Below, piece by piece: positions 33,417 through 42,240 of a stretch of 64,000 nucleotides of DNA. The translations under genes and the position numbers were made by a program. Source of the stretch: Desulfolinea sp050305405 (lineage in GTDB: Bacteria > Chloroflexota > Anaerolineae > Anaerolineales > Villigracilaceae); contig JBNLFG010000002.1 in assembly GCA_050305405.1 (NCBI GenBank), positions 62,001 to 126,000 on the forward strand, read 5' to 3'. The notes under the pieces are model-generated. The model ran no database searches. It saw nothing but the letters and a program-made list of their open reading frames with translations, and had not been told where the DNA came from. The stretch's first letter is position 1. The number at the start of each line of letters is the position of its first letter.

Positions 33417-33944
33417 TTAGTTATTTTGCAGCCATAACAATAAAGCCGTTAAGCTAAAGCCATCGGTAATGGTTTTTTCTTTTATCATCTTTCTGATTTC
33501 ATTTTGGGTAAACCAACGAGTTTCGCTAATTTCGTTCTCGTCGAAATCTTGAATATGTTCAGCTACTTTGCAGTGAACAACGTGAAATATCTTATTTGCA
33601 CTACCATTCATAGGGTAGTAGGAGTAAAGTGATTTATGTTCATCTGAGAGATAGCCTGTTTCCTCAAGCACTTCTCTTTTGGCAGCTTCAATTTCAGTTT
33701 CTCCAGCATCCACTCCGCCCGCAGGCAGTTCCCAGTCACAACTCTCTGATGTGTAGCGACAAACACGTACAAAGATAATATCTCCTGAACTGTTTTCTAC
33801 AATCGCAGTAACCGCAGGCTGGGGGAAATCCAGTAAATGGTACTTGTCGATAATAAAACCATTCGGGAATTTCACTTTATCCAAATATAAATTTACCCAG
33901 GGGCTCTCGTAAACAATTTCTCTTGATAGTTTTTCTGGTTTCAT
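33417..33944 (-). CDS. NUDIX hydrolase (ADP-ribose pyrophosphatase-like)
   Basis: 175 residues with a full Nudix box GGVDAGETEIEAAKREVLEETGY near 74-96. The overall layout (VRVCRYTSESCDWELPAGG) is like ADP-ribose pyrophosphatases, which split ADP-ribose or related sugar nucleotides. It is more AT-rich (about 40% GC) than the kinase and LuxR genes around it. A copy of the kinase 3' end with a palindromic repeat lies on each side, which suggests insertion. Confidence 0.9.
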   Translation of the reverse strand: MKPEKLSREIVYESPWVNLYLDKVKFPNGFIIDKYHLLDFPQPAVTAIVENSSGDIIFVRVCRYTSESCDWELPAGGVDAGETEIEAAKREVLEETGYLSDEHKSLYSYYPMNGSANKIFHVVHCKVAEHIQDFDENEISETRWFTQNEIRKMIKEKTITDGFSLTALLLWLQNN

Positions 33945-33975
33945 ATCAATTTCCTCCTTCGATTTTTATAAAAGT

Positions 33976-34001
33976 CAGGGGCGACCGGCCGGTCACCCCT
34001 G
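33976..34001. repeat. palindromic repeat, family C
   Basis: CAGGGGCGACCGGCCGGTCACCCCTG, a near-perfect palindrome five bases after the histidine kinase stop codon. It may serve as a terminator or mRNA end stabiliser. Confidence 0.75.
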
Positions 34002-34006
34002 CAAAA

Positions 34007-35551
34007 TTAACGTGGCAATGAAAAACAGATCCGTGCCCCTGGCGATGACTTCGCATCATCGATCCACATGCGGCCGCCGTGAGCTTCGACGATGGCGCGC
34101 GCGAGATATAGGCCCAAGCCTGCGCCCTTCGTCTTGTTGACCGATTCGACGGCGCGGTAGAAACGGTCGAAGATGTGCGGCATATCCTTCGCGTCGATGC
34201 CGGGACCCTGGTCGCTGACGCAGATAATAATCTGCTCGGGGCGTGCTTCGCCGCTGATGCGAATTTCGCCTTCGGGCGAATATTTGATCGCATTTGAGAT
34301 CAGGTTGTTGAGCACTTGGCGAATCCGCGTTTCGTCGGCGAGGATAACGGGGAAGTTTTCGGGGAAGTCGATGCTGATTTGATGGCGGCTGGTTTGGGTG
34401 GAGAAGCGCTCCGCGAGTCGGGCGGCGAGTTTGCTCATCGCCACATCGGTCTGATTCAGGCTCATTCCCCCGGCCTGTAGGCGGGACGCATCCAGTAGAT
34501 CGTCGATCATTCTGGCGAGACGGTCGGCTTCTTCTTCGATGACCGTCAGGCTGTCCTTGATGATCTCGCGATCCCAGTTGGCATCGTCGCGGCTGAGTGT
34601 GCTGGCGTAGCCTTTGATGAGCGCGACAGGTGTGCGCAGTTCGTGGCTGACGACGGAGATGAAGGTGCTCTTGATCTGCTCGGCGGTGCGGAAATGGGTA
34701 ATATCGCGCACGGTGACGAAGAAGTTGCGCAGCGCGCCCTCGGATGTGAGCAGCGGGGCGTACGTGACACCTACAGGTAAATTGGGTGGGTTCGGACGTT
34801 CGAGATCACCCTCGACGTATAGGGTGGCATTCGGCGTGAGCGGGAATCCATTGGCTTCTGCCTCTTCGAGCGGCGTCCCCTGCGGATCGCCCGACCAGCG
34901 GATAATTTCTGCGTGTGCTTTGCTAACAAGATCAGCGCGCGGCTGCCCGTAGAGCTTCTCGAAAGCAGCGTTGACGCGCTCGATGGTGTGGTCGGCGTTA
35001 AGAATTAGGATGCCGTCGGCGGCAGAGTCGAGCAGGGCGTCGAGGCGCTGTTTCTCATAGCTAACCTGCCCGTAAAGTTGCGCGTTGTAGACCGCAGTTG
35101 CGGCCTGATGCGCAAAGGTTTGCAGGAGTTGTTTATCGTTGGGGGAAAATAGATCGGGGTAATTGCGGAAGATGAAGATCACGCCGATGACTTGCTGGTG
35201 AGCGGTCAGCGGCAGCCCGACGCCATTCAGCAGCCCACGGCTGGCAGTGTACGCCAGCCCTTTGAGCATGCGGTTCAATTCATCGACGTTGAACTCGGAA
35301 ACGGTCTCTTCGGCGAGCAGTGGTTTGAGATAATCGAGCAGGGCGGGGGGCATCTTCTGTGCCGCCGCGACGCGCCAACCCTGATCGTCTTTAAGTGCGA
35401 TTAAGCCCGCCTGTCCGGCGAGCATCTCAACGGAGATGCGCAGGATGCGTGCGAGCAGCTTTTCGAGATCAAGTTCTTCAGTGATGGCGCGTGTGATCTC
35501 AAGCAGGTAGTCACGTTGACGAACGCGGAAGTCAGGCAGGGTGGGCAACAT
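34007..35551 (-). CDS. cytoplasmic sensor histidine kinase (GAF-PAS-HisKA-HATPase)
   Basis: 514 residues, no membrane helix. A GAF domain (about 20-165) and a PAS domain (about 178-295, NADHTIERVNAAFEKLYG) precede HisKA, with the phospho-acceptor His in FISVVSHELRTPVALIKGY near 300. The ATPase domain has the N box NNLISNAIKYS, G1 DQGPGID and G2 GAGLGLYLAR. It phosphorylates an unknown response regulator; the near LuxR protein lacks a receiver. Its 3' end is partly duplicated beyond the NUDIX gene. Confidence 0.93.
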   Translation of the reverse strand: MLPTLPDFRVRQRDYLLEITRAITEELDLEKLLARILRISVEMLAGQAGLIALKDDQGWRVAAAQKMPPALLDYLKPLLAEETVSEFNVDELNRMLKGLAYTASRGLLNGVGLPLTAHQQVIGVIFIFRNYPDLFSPNDKQLLQTFAHQAATAVYNAQLYGQVSYEKQRLDALLDSAADGILILNADHTIERVNAAFEKLYGQPRADLVSKAHAEIIRWSGDPQGTPLEEAEANGFPLTPNATLYVEGDLERPNPPNLPVGVTYAPLLTSEGALRNFFVTVRDITHFRTAEQIKSTFISVVSHELRTPVALIKGYASTLSRDDANWDREIIKDSLTVIEEEADRLARMIDDLLDASRLQAGGMSLNQTDVAMSKLAARLAERFSTQTSRHQISIDFPENFPVILADETRIRQVLNNLISNAIKYSPEGEIRISGEARPEQIIICVSDQGPGIDAKDMPHIFDRFYRAVESVNKTKGAGLGLYLARAIVEAHGGRMWIDDAKSSPGARICFSLPR

Positions 35552-35580
35552 AAGGGTATTTTATCATCTGGAATTAAAAA

Positions 35581-35605
35581 GGGCGGGTCTCAGACCTGCC
35601 CTTAC
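35581..35605. repeat. small palindrome, family C-like
   Basis: GGGCGGGTCTCAGACCTGCCC, hairpin between the divergent-end region of the kinase gene start and the aminotransferase stop. Confidence 0.6.
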
Positions 35606-35623
35606 AACAAATTTCTAATACGG

Positions 35624-35651
35624 GTAGGGGCGACCGGCCGGTCGCCCCTAC
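35624..35651. repeat. palindromic repeat, family C (perfect copy)
   Basis: A perfect 28-base palindrome beginning GTAGGGGCGACCGG. It is five bases from the aminotransferase stop codon. This copy best defines the family. Confidence 0.8.
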
Positions 35652-35655
35652 GAAA

Positions 35656-36966
35656 TTATTCTTTTTCTGCTATCGTGATCGCTTCTTCAAAGACCTTTAA
35701 GCCTTCGTCGATTTCGGCCTTCGAAATATTCAGCGGTGGCGAAACGCGGATAACGCTTTCGCCACAACCGAGCGTGATCAGCCCGCGCTCAAAAGCCAGA
35801 TCGGAAACACGGTCGCGCAGGGCGCCGTTTTTCTCGCGGCTGGCTTTATCTTTGACAAAGTCGGTGCCGATCATCAAGCCGATGCCGCGCACATCGCCCA
35901 TGCTGGGATGGCGAGCCTGAATTTCAGCCAGCGCATCCAGTGTATATTCGCCGACTTCGGCAGCGTTCGCCATGAAGCTCTCTGAGATCAGGTCGATGGT
36001 CGCGTTGGCGGCGGCACAAGCCAGCGGATTGCCGCCGTAGGTATTGCCGTGTGTGCCGGGCGTCCAGGTCATTACTGATTTACGCGCGATCATGGCACCG
36101 AGCGGAACGCCAGAGGCAATGCCCTTCGCCGATGTAACGATATCCGGCTCAACACCGAAATTTTCAATCGCCCACCATTTTCCGGTGCGCCCCATCCCCG
36201 CTTGGACTTCGTCCGCAATTAGCAGGATGCCGTATTTGTCGCAGAGTTTACGCAGCGCGGGGAAGAACTCCGGCGGCGGGACGATGTAGCCGCCCTCGCC
36301 CTGAATTGGTTCGATGATGATACCGGCAACTTCTTCGCCGGGCATCACACGTCCAAAAATCTCTTCTTCGATATAGCGGACAACCGTCTCGCCGTAGCCT
36401 TCGCCCGGTTTGCTCGCCAAAAGTGGACGATAGACATCGGGGTAGGGAACGTGGACAACGCCATCCATCGTGGGGCCAAAGCCACGTTTATATTTGGCTT
36501 TGCTGGCGGTAAAGGAGAGCGATCCCATTGTGCGGCCGTGGAATCCGCCGAGGAAACCGATAAAACCTGATCGTCCGGTGTGGTACCGAGCAAGTTTTAT
36601 GGCGGCTTCCACTGATTCGGTTCCGGAATTTGTCAAAAATACGCGGGCGTCTTCTTCAAAGGGGGCGATCCTCGCTAGATTTTCGCTCAGCTTGATCCAT
36701 TCTTCATGATAAAAATCCGAAGAAATATGCAGGAATTTCTCTGCCTGATCTTGAATTGCTTTGACCACTTTCGGGTGGCTGTGCCCTGTTGATGCAACGG
36801 CGATCCCCGCTGCAAAATCGAGAAAACGATTACCGTCTACATCCCACACTTCTGAACCTTTGCCGTGATCCATCACGAAGGGGAAGGCGCGCGGGTAAGA
36901 ATTTGAAACGACAGTAGCGTCGCGCTCAATCAGCGCGCGCCCATGAGTACCGGGAAAACTGGACAT
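35656..36966 (-). CDS. class III aminotransferase (acetylornithine / 4-aminobutyrate type)
   Basis: 436 residues. Fold type I PLP enzyme: NSGTESVEAAIKLAR, IADEVQAGMGRTGKW, PLP lysine in VTSAKGIASGVPLGA, and THGNTYGGNPLACAA. This subgroup includes archaeal-type ornithine or GABA aminotransferases; the donor amine cannot be fixed from sequence. It ends close to a ROK sugar kinase on the same strand (14 bases), so the two may be cotranscribed, though no common pathway is evident. Confidence 0.9.
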   Translation of the reverse strand: MSSFPGTHGRALIERDATVVSNSYPRAFPFVMDHGKGSEVWDVDGNRFLDFAAGIAVASTGHSHPKVVKAIQDQAEKFLHISSDFYHEEWIKLSENLARIAPFEEDARVFLTNSGTESVEAAIKLARYHTGRSGFIGFLGGFHGRTMGSLSFTASKAKYKRGFGPTMDGVVHVPYPDVYRPLLASKPGEGYGETVVRYIEEEIFGRVMPGEEVAGIIIEPIQGEGGYIVPPPEFFPALRKLCDKYGILLIADEVQAGMGRTGKWWAIENFGVEPDIVTSAKGIASGVPLGAMIARKSVMTWTPGTHGNTYGGNPLACAAANATIDLISESFMANAAEVGEYTLDALAEIQARHPSMGDVRGIGLMIGTDFVKDKASREKNGALRDRVSDLAFERGLITLGCGESVIRVSPPLNISKAEIDEGLKVFEEAITIAEKE

Positions 36967-36979
36967 GTTTTAAAAGCTC

Positions 36980-37924
36980 CTAATGGGTTTTCGTGTCCAC
37001 CAATGCCAGTGCTCCAAGCAAACCGGCATCATCGCCGAGAGCGGCGGGTGTGACGACAAGATTTTCTAAATAAGCGGGGTTGAAAACGTGCGCCCGCAAA
37101 CTAGCTTCAAAAGGCTTCCAGAGCAAATCTCCACTTTGTGTGACGCCCCCACCTAAAATCACAATTGAGGGGTTGAAGATGTGCAGGAAGTTGGCAACCC
37201 CAATGCCAAGATATTGCCCCGCGCGCTCATAAGCGGATAGGGCCAGTGGATCGCCCTCGCGGGCAGCTTCAGCGATGGCAAATGCGTTGCGCTTCGTCCG
37301 CGACCGTAGGCTTGATTCCGTTTTTTCATCTTTCAGTTGCGCTTCGACGTAATTTGCAATCGCCGTTCCGGACGCCAACGCTTCGAGATGCCCCTTATGG
37401 CCACAGGAACAGATTGGGGCATTATCATCTGCCAGCACTGTGGTGTGTCCTAGCTCGGCGGCGAAACCCGCATGCCCCTCGAGCAGATGGCCTCCGCTGA
37501 TGACCCCACCCCCAACACCAGTGCTGATCGTCAGATAAACGAGATGATCGTGTCCCCGTGCTGCGCCATAACGCCACTCGCCCAGCGCAGCCAGATTGGC
37601 GTCGTTGCCGAGATAGACGGGAATATTCAGCTTTTCTGTCAGGCGCTCAACAAGTGGGAAGCCGTTCATCGAAGGGATATTAGGTGTTTCGATGATCGTG
37701 CCTGTGAAAGGGTCTATTGGCCCCGGTACAGCCACGCCAATTCCCGCAACTGCTTCATTAGGCGGGATTACTTCGGTAATTAAACGAAGAAGCCGCTCAA
37801 AGATAGGTTCGTCTACTGAGCGGGTGGTTGTTTTTTTGTGTTGGATCGGGCGTGTGTCATCATGGCGATAAGCCGCGGCACGCAAGTGCGTTCCGCCCAG
37901 GTCAATAGCGATGCGGATACTCAT
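36980..37924 (-). CDS. ROK-family sugar kinase (glucokinase-like)
   Basis: 314 residues from ATG at MSIRIAIDLGGTHLRAA; an upstream in-frame start is unlikely because the ATP-binding DxGGT motif should be near the N-terminus. It has the sugar-binding ELGH motif and the zinc motif in the form CSCGHKGHLEA, where the third Cys of CxCGxxGCxE is His. It phosphorylates glucose or a related sugar with ATP at the entry to glycolysis. No sugar transporter or repressor gene is adjacent, and there is no N-terminal HTH, so it is not a ROK repressor. Confidence 0.9.
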   Translation of the reverse strand: MSIRIAIDLGGTHLRAAAYRHDDTRPIQHKKTTTRSVDEPIFERLLRLITEVIPPNEAVAGIGVAVPGPIDPFTGTIIETPNIPSMNGFPLVERLTEKLNIPVYLGNDANLAALGEWRYGAARGHDHLVYLTISTGVGGGVISGGHLLEGHAGFAAELGHTTVLADDNAPICSCGHKGHLEALASGTAIANYVEAQLKDEKTESSLRSRTKRNAFAIAEAAREGDPLALSAYERAGQYLGIGVANFLHIFNPSIVILGGGVTQSGDLLWKPFEASLRAHVFNPAYLENLVVTPAALGDDAGLLGALALVDTKTH

Positions 37925-38016
37925 GGCCGCTATTATACTTGCTTGGCTTGGGATGTCACGGGGCAAGTGTCATTTCTTTTGGTGACAAACTAAAAGTATC
38001 AACTCTATCAGTCGTT

Positions 38017-40092
38017 CTACTCTATGTTGTCTCGTTTAATGACCATCAGGGTCATATCGTCAAATTGGGGGGCGTCGCCGACGAATGTTTGTATCTCTGC
38101 CAAAATCTTTTCATGGATTTTTTCTGCCGGTAATCTTTTGTTTTGCTGAGAAACGGCGACCAATCTCTCTTCGCTAAATAACTCATCCGCTGTGTTCTGG
38201 GCATCGGTGATCCCGTCAGAATAGGCGATGAATAAGTCGCCGGGTTCGAGTTGAACGGTTTTTTGCGTCCAATCCATGCCTTCCATCACACCGAGAGCCA
38301 TGCCGGTGCGTATCATTCTGACGGTGTTTTCAGGATCATCTTCGCGGAAGATATAGGGCGGATTATGCCCCGCGTTGCAGTAGGTTAGCGATCCTGTTTT
38401 GGGGTCAAGAATGCCATAAAAAACGGTAACAAATTGATCTGCACGGGCGTCTTCGAGAATGCGTTCGTTAGCGAGGCGCAGCGCGACTTCGGGCTGTTCC
38501 CGATGTTGGAGCGCGAAGGTGCGAATCAGCGTGCGGCTGAGCGCCATGTAGAGGGCTGCGCCCGTCCCCTTGTCGGCAACATCCGCGACGAGGAAGCCGA
38601 TCTTGCCATCATTAAATTCGATGAAATCGTAGAAATCGCCCGATGTCTGACGGGCGGGCGTGAGTGAGGCAACGATCTTCCAGCCATCCAAATTGGGAAC
38701 GCTTTCGGGCAAAAAGCTGGCCTGAATCTCTCCGGCGATAGCCAGTTCGCTGCTCATCTTTTCGGATGCCAGCGTTTCGGCGTACATTTCGGTGCGATAG
38801 AGCGCGGAGGCGATCTGGGATGCCAGCGCCTGCACAGTTGAGAGCGAATCGGTGGTGCGGGCAACACTTTTATGGCGCAGGAGGTAAATGCCGCCAATAC
38901 AGGCGGGCGCAACGCCCTCGTCAACTGGACTGGCGCTGAAGATTTTGACCATGATCGCATCGCCATAAACGGATTTTGCGCCTGCTGGGGCCTGTTCTTT
39001 CAGAATCAGATAATGCTTTGGGCTTTCCCAGAGTCGCTCCCAAAGGGGCCTTGAGGGCATGGCGCTTTCTGTAGGGTGTACGATGTGCAAATCGTCATCG
39101 CTTTCGCCAAGGATGCGAATTTCAAAGATGTCCAGACCATCGGAGAACATGGGCAGGATATTCTTTTTAAGCATCTCTGCCAGTGCCAGATCATCGGGCG
39201 CGGCCTGGATGATCTCCTCGCCCAGATTTTCAAGCTGTGCCATCTCGCGGGATTGGCGCACGCTGCGCAGGTTCGTTTCGCTTAGATGATAGGCCAATAA
39301 ATTGACCAGGATGAGACCCAGCAGCAGGAAGATGAATGGTCCCATCCCCGCATAGACATAGACTAGCGCAATGGGGATGGCGAACGGAGCCTGCGCGAGA
39401 ACAGAAATTGCTACCGTTAAAATGACATTGGATTGGGCCCGCAGCGAGATCGGCATCCCGATGATCTTGCTTAGATAGACGAAAGTGGGCATGGTGATCG
39501 TTCCCGAAACAATGGCAGAAACCAAAATCGCCACAAGGGCAGGTAGCCAACGGATCGGCTGCAGGGAGGTGAGCGGATATTCTCCGCCCAGAGCGCTGTA
39601 GGCGGCTAAACCCAACAAGCCACCCAAAATATGTAGGAAGCCCTGTATATAACTGGCAAAAGGCGCCCAAAAGATATTCTGCCCCAACTTGGAACGTCGG
39701 TGCGCATCAAGCAGCACGGAGATAGTATCGGCAAGCAGGTTGACCCACATAAAAACGGGACCGAGAATAAAAAGGCCTGTCCATAGGAAGATCAGACCGA
39801 GGGAACTGGTGGCGATAAGGCTTTTCTGGGGTTCGATCTCGATCATGAGTGTTGCTGTGCTGTTATTGGCGATCAACATGCTGATGATCAGGAGGGTCGA
39901 AAGAAGAATATTCTCACGTAAAGCAGACAGATCAAATACCAAAACAAGCCAGATGATCGTGATGAGACAGACTGGCAGGTTAAAGAAAAGCTGCCCAACT
40001 TCCGCAAAGGCCTGATGCAGGGCATTGCCTTTGAGTTTTTTGAGTTCAGGTCTGAGTTTGGCGTTCAATATGAAAAAGGGATGTTCTTTCAT
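38017..40092 (-). CDS. membrane PP2C-type serine phosphatase (RsbU/SpoIIE family)
   Basis: 691 residues. An N-terminal part with about seven to eight membrane helices (35-270) is followed by a GAF-like domain (about 290-445) and a PP2C/SpoIIE phosphatase (about 465-690). The phosphatase has the metal motifs SGDFYDFIEF, VADVADKGTGAALYM and AYSDGITDAQN. Proteins of this kind dephosphorylate anti-anti-sigma factors in partner-switching pathways. The membrane part may be the sensor. A small TIR/deoxyribosyltransferase-like gene lies eight bases upstream and is probably cotranscribed. Confidence 0.92.
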   Translation of the reverse strand: MKEHPFFILNAKLRPELKKLKGNALHQAFAEVGQLFFNLPVCLITIIWLVLVFDLSALRENILLSTLLIISMLIANNSTATLMIEIEPQKSLIATSSLGLIFLWTGLFILGPVFMWVNLLADTISVLLDAHRRSKLGQNIFWAPFASYIQGFLHILGGLLGLAAYSALGGEYPLTSLQPIRWLPALVAILVSAIVSGTITMPTFVYLSKIIGMPISLRAQSNVILTVAISVLAQAPFAIPIALVYVYAGMGPFIFLLLGLILVNLLAYHLSETNLRSVRQSREMAQLENLGEEIIQAAPDDLALAEMLKKNILPMFSDGLDIFEIRILGESDDDLHIVHPTESAMPSRPLWERLWESPKHYLILKEQAPAGAKSVYGDAIMVKIFSASPVDEGVAPACIGGIYLLRHKSVARTTDSLSTVQALASQIASALYRTEMYAETLASEKMSSELAIAGEIQASFLPESVPNLDGWKIVASLTPARQTSGDFYDFIEFNDGKIGFLVADVADKGTGAALYMALSRTLIRTFALQHREQPEVALRLANERILEDARADQFVTVFYGILDPKTGSLTYCNAGHNPPYIFREDDPENTVRMIRTGMALGVMEGMDWTQKTVQLEPGDLFIAYSDGITDAQNTADELFSEERLVAVSQQNKRLPAEKIHEKILAEIQTFVGDAPQFDDMTLMVIKRDNIE

Positions 40093-40100
40093 GAGGCTTC

Positions 40101-40493
40101 CTAGCTCAATTGGCGGATGATCTTGCTTTGCAAATCGGTCACATCATTATACGTCAGCACTACATCCGCGCAGCCACGCATGGAGGAAGAAATCTTCTCG
40201 TCGGGTTTGTGGCAGAGCCAGATCGGGATGCGGCGTTCGTAGGCGATGCCGACTTCGATCAGTCCGCCGCGCAGTTCGGGGTGGTAGATGACGATGAAGA
40301 TGTCGCTGTTAGTGAGATGTTCCCGCACGAAGGGCATGAATTCTTGTGGGGAAGTCATACTCGCTTTTGCGATTTCATCTGTGGCAATGAAGGGCGTATG
40401 TCCCGTAGTGCGGATTGTCGAATCCAATGCTGAGATGAGGGAAGCAAGTTCCACATCCGCGCGCGGCACTTTCATACTGACGAATATTTTCAT
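40101..40493 (-). CDS. nucleoside 2-deoxyribosyltransferase / TIR-like fold protein
   Basis: 130 residues in a Rossmann-like fold: opening KIFVSMKVPRADVELASLI, then SDIFIVIYHPELRGGLIEVGIAYERRIPIWL. The Glu in GGLIEVGIA occupies the place of the catalytic Glu shared by deoxyribosyltransferases and TIR domains. It may cleave a nucleoside or NAD-like N-glycosidic bond. It is cotranscribed with the phosphatase downstream, and whether they work together is unknown. Confidence 0.75.
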   Translation of the reverse strand: MKIFVSMKVPRADVELASLISALDSTIRTTGHTPFIATDEIAKASMTSPQEFMPFVREHLTNSDIFIVIYHPELRGGLIEVGIAYERRIPIWLCHKPDEKISSSMRGCADVVLTYNDVTDLQSKIIRQLS

Positions 40494-40594
40494 GCGGCAA
40501 GTGTACTCTGCTCGCTTTAGGTTGCCAAGTTTGGTAGTTATCTATGATAAGCCGTATAATACGCCATCTACTATATTACAGGAGGAAATTTCCT

Positions 40595-42061
40595 ATGCAA
40601 ATTCAAAAGCAACTCTATTTTTTAATCCTTATTTTATTATCGGCGTGTAGTTCAAATGTAGAACTGCCTGTAAGTGATGTGCAACCAACTCTTACAGTGA
40701 TACCGACGGTAAAAGTTCAATCAACAGAAACCAGCTTACTGCCTACGCCAACACCCGCTATATCTGCAGAGGATGAAATCCCTGTTTACGACTTGCCTTT
40801 GAATGAATCAGAAAATCCTTTTACGATGAAAACATGGAATTACGTCTTTCAGGAGATTGATTTTTCATTTGCTTTTGATTCAACCTGGGTTGTTACACCT
40901 GCTGAAAAAGACAGGCTAGATAAAGTATATAAGGCAACTACAGAGAATGGCCTGGAAGTTTCTTCTTGGATCGAATGGTTTTCTGATCTGGCATTGCAAG
41001 ACTATGAAGATATGATGTATTCGGCATGTGCATTTAAGAACACATCAGAACAGCTTGAGGCTGGTAAATCAGTATTTATGCACGTGGCGCAATTTTACGA
41101 GCCAGAAAGAATTGCGGTTCCGCTTGATCGCTATGCCAGGATTTTTCTTCATGATTTGCCGGATCATATTTACCCAACAAACGTAGTTAAAGTCTTTTCT
41201 GATAGCGGTATGCCGATGGTTATTATTGAAGCAGAAGTTACAGGAGATACCCCGCTTTACACAACATATATTCTTGTGAATACAGGAAAAGCCTACTTGG
41301 AAATTGTCTTTCAAACCTATGATTCCGACTATAGTGTTTTAGATGATTTGCGTTTAACCTTACGCTCTTTTTCAACCACATTAAAGCTTAGTTCTGGAGA
41401 AGATGAAAAAGATGATGAAGTAGAAATTTCTGAAGATGGGTGGGGACAAGATACTGATTATGCGTTCGTTCACTTGCCAGATGGGCAGACCCAAATAACT
41501 GACAAAGTGAATAACTATGAAATGACATTGCCCACTGATTGGTTTTTCGTTGATTATTCAGGCACTGTAGAGCAAGACCAACATAACGCCAGTCTTGTAG
41601 CGGATGCAATGTCATCGAGTGCAGGAGAATTTGTAAGAACATCATTTAATATTTCTGAAAGCACGGAAGCGGTTGCTTATTTCAACGAAGCACCAAACTT
41701 TTGGGATGGAAAGGCTCATGTTGCTGAGATAACCCTGATACAGCCTGAACCAGATTTTGTTTTTGATGTTGAAGAATACATATATCTGTTGTATGGGAGT
41801 GCAGAAGGATGGGAAAACACCGATATATTGGAAGGGGCTGTATATGACAACGCAAATGGTGTTGCAATGGATATGGTCTTTGTTCATCAGCCTGAAGCAA
41901 AGAATACATGGGATACCTATAAAATGGTTATTGTATTTATGGGGGCAGAAGATATTGTTTCTGTTTACTTTAGTTATTTCCCAAGCGACGAAGAAAACCC
42001 TGCAGAAGCAGCAGCAAATTACTTTTTTCCAATCATTGATTCAATTAAGGTTGAAAAATAA
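40595..42061 (+). CDS. lipoprotein of unknown function
   Basis: 488 residues from ATG with AGGAGG ten bases upstream. The lipobox is LLSAC near residue 18, followed by a Thr/Pro-rich surface linker as in other lipoproteins of this window. The rest has two similar alpha/beta halves (each with a phrase like FSFAFDSTWVVTP or YEMTLPTDWFFVD), which suggests an internal duplication of a PsbP/DUF-like fold. AT-rich. No neighbour on the same strand gives a clue. Confidence 0.78.
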   Translation: MQIQKQLYFLILILLSACSSNVELPVSDVQPTLTVIPTVKVQSTETSLLPTPTPAISAEDEIPVYDLPLNESENPFTMKTWNYVFQEIDFSFAFDSTWVVTPAEKDRLDKVYKATTENGLEVSSWIEWFSDLALQDYEDMMYSACAFKNTSEQLEAGKSVFMHVAQFYEPERIAVPLDRYARIFLHDLPDHIYPTNVVKVFSDSGMPMVIIEAEVTGDTPLYTTYILVNTGKAYLEIVFQTYDSDYSVLDDLRLTLRSFSTTLKLSSGEDEKDDEVEISEDGWGQDTDYAFVHLPDGQTQITDKVNNYEMTLPTDWFFVDYSGTVEQDQHNASLVADAMSSSAGEFVRTSFNISESTEAVAYFNEAPNFWDGKAHVAEITLIQPEPDFVFDVEEYIYLLYGSAEGWENTDILEGAVYDNANGVAMDMVFVHQPEAKNTWDTYKMVIVFMGAEDIVSVYFSYFPSDEENPAEAAANYFFPIIDSIKVEK

Positions 42062-42110
42062 ACGCTTGACTTAGTCGTATAATACTTTTAGCGTAAAGTT
42101 CTCAGTATCA

Positions 42111-42207
42111 GCGTGCGCCGCACCAACACGATAAACATCTGCTTTTCAACGGGTATTAAACTAGTCGATGGGTGTCTCCTTCTCGAAGCTGGTGCGACGC
42201 ACGCCTG
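42111..42207. repeat. imperfect palindromic repeat, family B
   Basis: GCGTGCGCCGCACC at one end and GCTGGTGCGACGCACGCCTGCC at the other, about 97 bases, closely like 32644. It lies upstream of hutU, so it may affect its leader. Confidence 0.7.
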
Positions 42208-42240
42208 CCTGAGTGAAAAGTTCACTTCAAAGGAGTATCC

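Noticed and set aside
33300..34010. Palindromic repeats as a CRISPR array
   Set aside because: The repeats are self-complementary, dispersed, irregularly spaced and not separated by constant-length spacers; no cas gene is present.
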